NCBI GenBank assembly: GCA_963573305.1
Contig: OY754334.1
Span: 29,071,614 to 29,135,613 of the forward strand
DNA: 64,000 nucleotides
Direction of reading: 5' to 3'
Origin: Pyrrhosoma nymphula
Lineage: Eukaryota; Arthropoda; Insecta; Odonata; Coenagrionidae
The notes beneath the pieces are model-generated. The model did no database searches. It was not told the DNA's origin and was given only the letters and a program-made list of their open reading frames with translations. Within the stretch, counting starts at the first letter, position 1, and every line of letters begins with the position of its first letter. The position numbers and the translations under genes were made by a program. Positions 31,930-43,000 of the stretch are shown here, in pieces.

Positions 31930-32035
31930 AGAGGTCGGATTGCTACCTTCTGGGGGTATGGAATACCTTATGATTTCCATTTTTTTCTATTTGCCCAGGA
32001 ATTATGGGAAGGGGGGGGGTGGCCACCCCCCTTCA
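31930..32035 (+). repeat. Fragment related to the hAT MITE at 49245
   Basis: Shares GGTATGGAATACCTTA, TTTTTTCTAT and GGAATTATGGGAAGG...GGCCACCCCCC with 49300-49385. The TIR ends are not preserved. Confidence 0.6.
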
Positions 32036-33897
32036 CACCACTTTTGGTCATAGGAAACAGCAACTGGTCATGAACCCACTGCATCCTGTGGTTTTTTTCG
32101 AACCATTTTGTATATGGGAGAAGCTGTAGCTACCTATGAAACATTCTTGAGCGTAATATTTTTGGCATTCAGAATAAAAACCCATTTATATTGTTGTGCA
32201 ATGAATTACTATGAAATCTTTTTCCATTTAAGAATTAACTTTTTTATACAATTCTCTCTCATATTAACTTATAATGCTTTACTTGGCATGTCTACTATTT
32301 GTCATACCTTCACATAAAATCTTAAGATTAAAATTTTATTATGGCTTGTTTCCTGGGAATTTTTAGAGTACTTGGCATAGTATTGAGGATTTGAACCCTA
32401 GCCCAGTTGAATGATTTTCAGTGAATTTATCGCAATTGTGTAATAACTAGTGAGTGAATCCATTAAGTTGCTGCATGGCCAGTTCCGCAGTTCTTCGAAT
32501 TTTAGACAGATTTGATAAGCTGCATTTTGATGTTGAACACCCCCAGTTATTGTCCCTAGTAACAAATACGTATTGTAGGGTATTCCCTTCCTGATTGATT
32601 CAAGTGCGCTGTCCGTTTTCAACTGGCTGACACTCAAATGGTCTATTACACAAGTGCACAATTCACCTCAGGAAGAGGTGGCAGTAATACTAGCTAACGG
32701 GAATTTTTAATGCCGCTTTATTTGGATTGTGAACGTTGTCATAAAACTCACTGCTGACACTTCCCTGCCCCATCAGGTTGAGTGCAATTACTTTAGCAGC
32801 ACTGCCTACCATGTTCTATCTCCTCTTCAACTAGCTGAACTCCTCCTTTCGTTCTCCTTGATGTCATGTTCAATGCAAGTGACTATCACCAAGTTTTACT
32901 GCCACTGTTTGTACTTACCTGCCTGCTGTACATACATACCTGCATGCAAAAGTAGCACCAAATGATAGACACAGTTGAATGAAGTCTGAATGAATTGCAA
33001 GGAAAGGGGAACTTACTAGGAACTGAGTAACACCTCTATTTATCCATTTCAAACATTTTTGACTATCCGAAGAAAGAGCAGGATAAAGCTCACAGCACAA
33101 TACTTGGGAAGAGCTAATGGCAAATCAGTGGGCAGAGAATAGCCTCAGAAAATTTCAGTCCCCCTCAAGCCTCACTTGTGTTCACTTTTCACCTCTATGA
33201 GCAGTGTAGCCTAAGTCATCACTAGAGTCACGACCAAGCATTGTCCAGTGGTCCATACCATGCATGCATTAGACCCGAATGAGCACTCTCTCTCCCTCCA
33301 TTCCTCCTTCAGTGGCATAGCAAATTCCGCAATGTCCAGCCTTCATCCCCGAGAATCGGAGAGAATAGAGAGCTGCGATGTCTGCACTACCCCAAGGCAG
33401 AACACTACAAAATCAATGATGTTTACATTTCATATTCACTAACTTGATAACAAATAACTTAGCAGGTTTGCAAAATAAAAACACCAAAAAATCATACTGC
33501 TCATCTCCAGCCTTGGAGCTAAAAAAATGAATTCAAATAACTCTAACAAACGATTATGTGCATCAATAAATTCTCGTTTTTGTAGTTAACACTACATGGT
33601 AACTGCAAGCCAGCATCTGATATCAATTCATTCATTCATTTTTTTTTCTGCTCCAGATGGCAGGCTTGCTCATGGGCTCTTCTTCTTTTGGGCTTTTTCT
33701 GATATCAAAAGCCTGAAATAAAAAAACACTACACACTCACAAATATGTATTCTGCTCAATGACTATTGATAGTGGGAAAAATGAGCATCCACCTAAATCG
33801 CTTCGAAGTATGCAATAACCTAAATATATAGTATATAAATGTACTTGGAATAAGAATTATAAAATGAATACATGGTTCACAAAATAAACATCACATC

Positions 33898-33903
33898 TTT
33901 ATT
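33898..33903 (-). other. Candidate polyadenylation signal of the QSER1-like gene
   Basis: AATAAA on the minus strand, 180 nt after the proposed stop codon. Position and spacing fit a 3' end, but the hexamer is common in AT-rich DNA. Confidence 0.4.
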
Positions 33904-34082
33904 TATGCATTAAGATTCTTTAAATGATAGAAAAAAATGTGCTGATAATAGAAAATATACAAGTCTAAATGAATATCATCAAGACAAACTAGATACATAA
34001 CTTTATATAATAGTAATCACTTTTTTCTCATCAACTTTCTTCACTCGTCTTGACTTTATCTCTGATTGGGCCCACATCCGAC

Positions 34083-34098
34083 TTATTTCTTGGAATTC
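34083..34098 (-). CDS. QSER1-like terminal coding exon
   Basis: After the TTCCAG acceptor at 34100-34099, the phase from the previous exon gives R-N-S-K-K-stop (TAA at 34085-34083). The only alternative frame that stays open ([11 protein letters not shown]..., to 34003) does not match the incoming phase. A polyadenylation hexamer lies about 180 nt downstream. The exon is short, so it is less certain than the others. Confidence 0.6.
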
Positions 34099-37000
34099 CT
34101 GGAACAAAACATACAAACATTGAGTTGGCCAGAACCCTTTGTCACAATTATTAACCTGAAAATGCTTAATAGATACACAAAATCGAAACGAGTAATTACC
34201 ACTCCAGACACCAATATTGTTAAGTCATTTATTTGCTCACTGAAACTCTTCGCACCCACTTAAGTACTTATTTTCAAGCGTGAAGGTCAAATTAATTTCC
34301 CCAGCAAATACTTAATCACCACCATAAGACATGGGTAATTAAGATACATAAAAAAGGTTTGATTTTTAACCCTTTCGAGACGGCAGAATTCTCTTCTATG
34401 GATGTCTACTGAACTGAGTACCAAGTGACTCCTCCTTCCTCTCTGCACGGACCATTTTTATAAGGCATCCGTGGAGTATGTTCTCGCAGGTATACACTCA
34501 CTCTCAGCTCCTACCTTTTTCGACCCCTCAAAGCGGGGTCCTCGCCTTTAACTTGGTCTCTGGGGGCAGTTATGCTCCACCCTTCGCAGATTTACAACCG
34601 TTCCAGCAGCATGGGTTTGCAGTCAACTAATTGTTTATCTGTTGGTTTTACTACATGTATATTTGTTGCTTGCTCTTAAATGGTAGACTTTGAAGTGAAT
34701 TTCTAATTTTTTACTGTGAATTTACAAATTTTAAACGAAACTCTACCATCATTATTAACATTATCAAACATTGGTATGTTATTTATCTATATTTATTTAT
34801 AAGATTTCAGTTAATATTGATGGTAGAATTTCAAGTAAAAGTTGTGAACACTCACCATGAAAAAAGAAGATAAATTCTGATTTTATATTTTTTATGAAAG
34901 CAACAAATATTTATTTAGCAAAATCACTGAATAAACAAACATATGACCGCAGACCCTTGCCACAAAGAGGGTGCTAATAAGGAGAAAAGTCCAGGCACCT
35001 GCTCCCGGATTCCGAGGGTAAGGCCTGATCCCTGCAGTGTTGGGTCCCGAAACTTATAAGCTGTGTTCCTGCGAGTGCCAGAAAGGGGGAAAGCATAGCG
35101 TCACAAATATGCGACAGTCGTTCGTTAGCGTAGAAAAATCTCCGTTGCATATTTTCGACATTCGTCTTTATGGTCAGGAAATCTACTGTCGCATATATCC
35201 GACGTTCATAGCGAAAGGGTTAAATTGTAAACTTTTGGTCAAGTACAATGCATGTATTTACCAAGACCCATGGATGAAATTGAAGGAAATTCTTACAAAT
35301 GTGAGCATCAGGTTGAAGCAGTTCCATCCAAGATATTCCCAGGATTTGGTGTGACACTAATTATCAACAATGAACAACCAATGCAGGTCATGTCTTTTCC
35401 CTAAATCTGTTGACTTTTGAGAAATAAACGCAGATGTAGCCAAAGTTATCTCAAACAGGTCTCAACAACTAAACTGGTTTTTCCCAAAAGACCCCTCTTG
35501 CTCAAGAAAAAATGAGTTAATCTTTTATTAATATGAGAAATCGCTTCCGGCATAACTTTGTGGAAATGTTTAATATGCATATTGAAAAAATCACTTGGTA
35601 AATTCCACACTTTATTTACGAAAAATCCGACCCAGGTTTCGGCAACTCAGTGCCATTTTCAAGGTTGAACTTTGAAAATGGCACTTAGTTGCCGAAACCT
35701 GGGTCGGTTTTTTCGTAAATAAAGTGTGGAATTTACCAAGTGATTTTTCAATATGCATAATCTTTTATTCCTGGGTATTCCAAAATTCATCGGTGCGGGA
35801 CTCATTCAGCAAGAAAGAGAAGGGGGTAACCCAGAGAATATCACTCCTTTGCCTTATCTGTAATTGTCTATCCCCGATCACCATTGCTTCGACCCAGGTG
35901 CCTTCCACTAGTGGGGGACGGGGTGGGCCTCCTTTTGAGAGCCTACAAAGCCAACACTGGGTTGATATTGCCGATGCTCGAACGAAACGAAGGGCGCTGT
36001 TATTTCCATCGATTCTAATCGTAACCTCACCCCTTAATTATAGTTGCTATTTTTGGAGGTTAACAATCCTAATTTCTTTCGATTAATTTTTAACATTGAC
36101 GGATATTGATTATAATTTTTCTTGCATCCTAATCGTGCATCCTATGGCTGTGGAAATACCAGCAGTCCCCGAGTTACATAATAGATGCATTCCGATACTT
36201 GCTGTGTAAGTCGAAAACTACTACAGAGCTGAGTCTGTGCTTAGGAGATTTTCTGAGACAAATTTTCATTTAGTTCACAGCCAATTTCAAGAACTCCTGT
36301 TTGTGTTACCTTAATTTATTGATCAAAAGGTCAAAAAGCACCTGGAAGTTGCACCTCATGTATTTCTTATCAAAATGTGTAATATAACTAGGAATTCAAC
36401 AATTGCACGGAGGTGTGAAAACTCAGTTCCTTAATGCTACTTTACAACTACTTACCAGTCCAATTTTCCTGTCTTCACCCTCTCAGATCGACCAACTTTT
36501 ACCAACATTCTGACACTACCTTCACATGCACTTCTTGAACATAGGCAACCATGTTCGTATTCAGTAACTTCTTCAATTCTCGTCTTGTTCGTCACTTACG
36601 CAAGTACAGGGGACTATCATAACTAGGGGACTGACTGTACAGTATGCCTCTCTTACTTAGCAGGCATAATCATAATAATTTCTGGGCAACAAAAGAAATA
36701 GCTCACAATGAGAAGGCTAGCAAAAAACCATGACAAGAATTTATACAAACAAGTACCCATCATACAGCCCTTACTTGGGTGCCATGTGGAGTACCACACA
36801 ACAGCTGTGAACTCCATCTGATAGGGCTTTTAACTGAGCAACTCTTGGCACCTTTTGATTAGAGCAAGCTAATTGCAACTGTCTCCCTACCTTTCCCCCA
36901 TTTCTCAATTTCAGCTTTATAAACCTGCTCAATGATTCTAGATGACACAAATTCGTTATGGATCACTTGCCTGAATAACTACTAACTAACTGAAATGCCC

Positions 37001-40000
37001 AAACCACTAGATTACTAATCAACAACTATGAAAATTACCTAATTACAAATAATATAATTTAAAAAAAACTTACCTTTTTTACACGAGGTCCATCGGCAAG
37101 GATGTCATGAAGGATATCAGTATTATTTTTGCTAGGATCCAAGGCTTTCTTATCCGAGACCAATTTCACTCCATTCTCGTAAGTATGATATTTTAAATGT
37201 ACAATTTTATGAAAGAGAGTCAATATCTCGGAGCATTTGGCGCAAACAATGAATTCCTAAATAACAGACAAAGAAAATGAATATTGCATGAGAAAATTTT
37301 TCCAGTCTCAATGTATGAATGGCCAATATGAAATAATTTCTTTGTTCAGACGCAGACTGAATACAAAATTTCCTTAATCACACTAATGAAACTATTATTT
37401 CTCCAATTACCTTGAAATAATCATTGACATAAATTCCATTTCCACATTTTAGGATAGCAAATGCTAACGATGATAGAAAAAGTGATGATTCTCTAAACTT
37501 TTCAAACTTCATCATTAATGAATACGCAACCAGACAAACTCACAACAATCCAATTTTCAAGGCTCCTCTTTGAACAATAGTTATTAATGTGAAGTATCTT
37601 CTAAGAGTAAAGAATTATGCATTTAATTAACTGTCACATATTATTAATGTGGATCAATAAATTTTGAATGAATGAATTCCATGATTAACGTACGAAACAA
37701 ACAAAGCATTTAACAGAAAATGTATGGTTAACCCAATTGAGACGGCGGAATTCTCTCATATGAGTGTCTACTGAACTGAGTACCAAGAGACTCTTGCTTC
37801 CTCTTTGTGCAGACTATTTTTGTAAGGCATCCATAGAGAAAGTTCTCGCAGGTATACACTCACAGTCAGCTCCTACCTTTTTTGACCCCTCTTAGCGGGG
37901 ACCTCACCAGTATCTCGGATGCTGGGTGCAGTTAAGCTCAACTCGTCGCAGGTTTACAACCTTCCCAGCGGCAAAGGTTCACGGTCAACTAATTGGTAAT
38001 TTATTGATTTCACTACATGTATATTTGTCGCTTGCTCTTAAATTGTAGACTTTGAAATGAATTCCTCGTTTTTTTACTGGGCATTTACAAATTTTAAACA
38101 AAATTTTATCATCAATATAAACAGATTTATTGCATAAATCTATTCCAATGCAAAACATTTTCACTCATATCTTGAAATCAAGACACCAATTAAAATTGAT
38201 GGTAGAATTTTGCTTAAAAATTGTAAACACTCGCCATAAAACAAGGAGTTCAATTCTGATTTGATTTTCTTTGCGAAAGCAACAAATATTTATTTAGCAA
38301 AATCACTGAATAAACAATCAAATGACCGTGGACCCTGGCTGCAAAGAGGGTGCTAATGCCAGGAAGGGTCCAGGTATCTGCCTCCCGGATTCTGAGGGAA
38401 AGGCCCGACCTCCACTGCGTTGGGTCCCGAAACGTAGAAGCTGTGTACCTACGAGCACCAAAAGGGGGCGAAGCATAGCGTCGCAAATATGCAACATTCG
38501 TTCGTTTGTGTATAAAAATCTCTGTCGCATACTTTCAACATTCGTCTTCCTGGTCAGGAAATCTACTGTCACATATTTCCGACATTCGTAGCGAAAGGGT
38601 TAAATAAGAAAGCCAATATCAATAGGAAGGGAATAACGATGTCTAAACCATAATGGAATTTTTTAAATTGTAAAAAGAACTACGGCAGCAACACGGATTC
38701 TGGCTTTCTTTTGTCAAAGTATGAGAAATTTTCAAGAAGAATATTCTAATGATTTACCCTTATAATGTTATAATTTAAGTAAAATATTCCAAAAATGAGT
38801 TGTACATGCCTCAATTTATTATAAAACACAAAGGAAATGTGAACTTGGCTTAGAAGAACATGCTGGGAATTTATCTGTATGAAAAATTATCTCTAACACA
38901 GGTGAATTATCTAGAAAATTACGGTAATTTTCAAGGGGCACAGTAAATTTACGAAAAATACCGCAGTAATTTATGAAAATTAGTGAGGTTCTGAAACTCG
39001 TGGAATTTTTAACCGGAAGTGACCCAAAAAAAAATAAAAATGGCAGATTTTTGGACTTTTTGAAAAGTAGACTTTCAGTTTTTGCTTCATATCTTTTAAA
39101 CGGTGGGTCAGATCTGAAATCTGACGAAATTTTCACTACGGGGAAATGAATTTTCTTAACCATGCAAAAAGCATTGGTGTTCTACGCTTCGTAGTTTTCT
39201 CATCAGGCACAACACTTAGTGAAGAGTTTCCATTTTTTGCGATTTTTTTTTCTATAGCTCCTAAACTAGGATTCTGATTTGAAATTATTTTTTCCAGGGA
39301 TTTAGATCTCAATGTGACCAACAACTACATGCTTTTTGTTTTTTTCTAGCTCTTATAGTATTCGGGTAGCATGGTGCCAAAGTCGAATTTTGGTAAAACT
39401 ATCAAATATTTCTGAAACTTGACATGGGCATGCACCTTGACATAACCTTTGCAAGTAATTAGTAAAAACCTGGACTTTACCAATAGTTGGCTGGTAACAT
39501 GGTGCAAAATTTGGATAATAATAATAATAATAATAATGTTTCGTACACCTCCTCCCAAACCGGATGTTTTATTTGTCCAGAGATCAAGTCGTTACAAAGG
39601 TTACACTGATATAGGATGGTGTTTGTGAAACTTGCTGTTTTTCGACTGTAGCTTCTAAACTAGAAGTCGGATCTCGAATCTGTTGAGTGGTTTTTTTTAG
39701 ATCTCATTCTGGTCTACAACTTTATTCTATTCGTTCTTTTCCATTCCTTTTAGTTTTCTGGTAACATGGTGGTCAAAGTCGGCTTTTCGTGAAACTCATG
39801 GTTTTTCGACTGTAGCTTCTAAACTAGAAGTCGGATCTCGAATCTGTTGGGCGTTTTTTTAGATCTCATGCAGGCCTTCGATTCTCTGCTATCCATTTTT
39901 TTTCATCCCTTGTAGTTCTATAGGAACATGGTGCCAAAGTCGGCTAATTCATGAAACTCTCTAATGTTTCTTTCCCTCACGCCCTCACCAGTGTAGGTAT

Positions 40001-43000
40001 GACCTTGAAAGTCGGAAGGGGTATGCGCCTTGGCATGATCTTTATGGATAATTAGCAAAAACATGGATTCACTCGTAGTTCTATGGCAACATGGTGCCAA
40101 AGTGATATTTTTGAATGTTTATTTCCATCACGTCTCGTAGCTGCTAAACTAAGAGTATGATCTCGAAACTGTTGGGTGGCTTTTTTAGATCTCATCAAGT
40201 CCTAACATTTATGCCAATCATTTCTTTCTAACACTTATAGTTCACTGGAAACATGGCACTAAATTTGGATTTTTCTGTTTTTCCACTGTAACTTCTAAAC
40301 TAGCAGTCTGGTCTCAAATCTGTTGGGTGTTTTTTTTAGATCTCATTGAGGCCTACAACTTTATGCTTATCCTTACTCTCTATTACTTATGGTTTGCTGG
40401 CAACATGGTGCCAAAGTCAAGTTTTTTTGAACACACAGACGTTGGGGGTGAAGTCCCTAAACAAGCAAAGCGAGTATATACTGTAATCATGACCGATGTG
40501 TACAGCTACCTTGTCTAGTGCCGGTTTCCATGGAGTTGTTGGTAATTCTTCGAAAACAAGAAGGCACAATTGTGTAATATGTTCGAATGTTTGTTTTGTT
40601 GTTACACAGTGTTCTTGGTTTGTGATTTTAAGCATAATTAAGAAGAATACATATTAGAAATATCCCTTGCAATTACAAAACTAGGTATTTAAGAGTGACA
40701 TTTTATGGACCACAAATTATTCAAAACTCATTATAAAAACCAATGATAAACAGTAGCATAGAACACTGCGAAAGTGTTATTTTGGAATGTAGTTTGAACC
40801 GATCAATGTTTTAATTTGGCTGTAAGAATTTAAAGCAAATTATCATACTGTAGCACTTCAATTCAATTTTCAATTACAGTCTGTATCACTAAATTTCACT
40901 TGTGCAAGAGACGTAATAATTGTCGAGAATATTGAAACAATATTTATCGTGTGTTTAAGTGGCAATGCAACTATGGAAATTCAATGATTACAAATGTTAT
41001 ACCTACTACATGTGCTGTGATGTATTGCGTGTGTTCTTGTGGTGATATTTTTACATTTAAAGGCAATTTGTAGAAGGTAGACTAATGCTCCTGATGAATG
41101 TGTTCTGACAGGAGATGAGTTTAAAGTGTTGTATAATCTTCACAAGAGTCGGATAAGACTGATGACTGCAATTAGTTCATTGTTTCGACTATTATATAAA
41201 ATTTGGAATCAATGCGAATTGAAATTAAGTTATTGACTACATGGAGGCTCTTGAATTTTAAGTTTGGCAGTTTACATCCTCAGTGAAAGGATAATGATTC
41301 ACTTGTGTACTTAAGCAATGTGGGTATTATAGATAGATATTAGTGTATATTTTTTTATTACACTTCTTTCAATGAATTTTGCCACCTCAGAGTCATCTCT
41401 TTATTTTATCTAATTATTGGTTGGCCGGTCTCACATCTCATGATCGATACTTGATGTTATTCAATCATTCCTATCTCGAACGGTAAAGATGAACTCCTCG
41501 GTCATTGGAGAGATCCAGTTCATCGATCAATCTTTTAAGAGAACTTGATCTCGGGATTTGATCAATCATGACCGACCCATCACTACTATATATGTATCCT
41601 TATTAAGATAATCCAGATTTTAATAACCAGCCACCATCAAGAATCAATCTGAGGAATTGTTTCCCGCAGTTCTCTACTTCATTTTCTTTTCAGGTACATA
41701 CAACAAAATCACTTAACTACAACAAAATTTCTTGTTTTAACATCTCTCACAACTTGCAATGCATTTAAGAAATGTCATAAATTGTAGGAGAAGAAAGGAA
41801 GCTGATAGAATAAATCGGGAGACAGTAAACATGCCTGGAAGATGTGTAGAGTGGTAACTACAAACTAAAAAGGTGAGAATGTTAAGCAAGCATGGGAGGG
41901 GAAGAAAAAAGATCGGAATCTTATGTTAATTTGAGGGTGGACACATTCTGAAATGTTTATTAAAGACTGTGATTTATTTTCGCTTTAATAAAAATGAAGG
42001 TCTATACTTATTGCTTTACATTTCTTTTTTTCCTCTCCTATCCTTTTTTTATTGCCTTCCTCTGGTATGTTTGTGGGGTAATTATGATTATTTTGCCTGA
42101 CTATGGAAGCCTGGTGTTCAGCAGATTGTAAGATTTTGTGTTTATGGAAATTAAAAGTGTAATTAGTAATTTGTGGATCTGAAATTCACTGGAAAATATT
42201 AAAATTTAATAAACTTGCAGAAATATGTGGATGGTATTGGCTTTTTTTGGTATTCCGGCATGCCTAGCAGTTGTATCCCTTAGTACATGGTTCATAGCCA
42301 ACATTGCACACCTCGTTATCTCGTTCATACACAGTTTGTCAATGGATAGTATCTGGCGACCAAAGGCACCAATGGATACTTGTATCCATTTGGTCAACGG
42401 ATGGTATTTAGATACGAATAAGATATGACTGAATCTGTGCTATCTGGGAAGTGAGGTCTTCCATTATGATTCAGTAGTTCCACGGTATTTTGTCTTTCCA
42501 CGATTTACCACAAGCCCTGCCTCAACTCACTGATGTTACATCGTTTAGGTTTGGGTAAATTTTTACTATGTGCTTACCTTTGATTTAAATGATTCTTCAC
42601 TAGGAGGTTCATACTCCAGAGTCGAAAACTTATATGGGTTCCCATCCATTTTCACATGAGTTACAGCTTGTTGGGCATAGCAAACACTGCACTGACTTCT
42701 GGGAAGGAGTTCACTCTGACTCAATGTCATCGTCGGCCAAGTAGCAAGACTTTCCTACAAAATTAAATGAAATTTACTCACTGGTTAAAGTTAAAAGAGG
42801 GAGAAATTTTAACTAGCACTAAAGAGCTTACGGTCAACTTCTTTGTCCACTGGCATGCTTCCTTAAGCCTAGTTTTCTTTTCTCCACTCACTTTGTCTAT
42901 TTCTTCCACACAGTTGAGAAAGTAATCATCTGAAATTTAAAGAGAATATCCCATTAAGAACATAATAATAATAATAATGGTTTTTATTTGCCCAAAGACC

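Larger units (their letters stand above)
30490..34082. other. Intergenic region between Caprin and the QSER1-like gene
   Basis: Should contain the Caprin promoter (right of 30490) and the 3' UTR of the QSER1-like gene (left of 34083). A pair of strong hairpins lies at 31219-31319 and a hAT-MITE-like fragment at 31930-32035. ORFs at 31626, 32108, 32729 and 33248 have no motif support. Confidence 0.5.

Noticed and set aside
34003..34098. Longer C-terminus [11 protein letters not shown]... for the QSER1-like protein
   Set aside because: The preceding exon leaves in phase 2, which puts the last exon in another frame that stops after five residues.
41410..41585. TIR element around GGCCGGTC and GACCGACC
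   Set aside because: The inverted match is short and interrupted, with no target duplication visible.
42206..42428. Overlapping ORFs on both strands near an exon
   Set aside because: No motif, no splice-site support, and both strands open over the same bases by chance.
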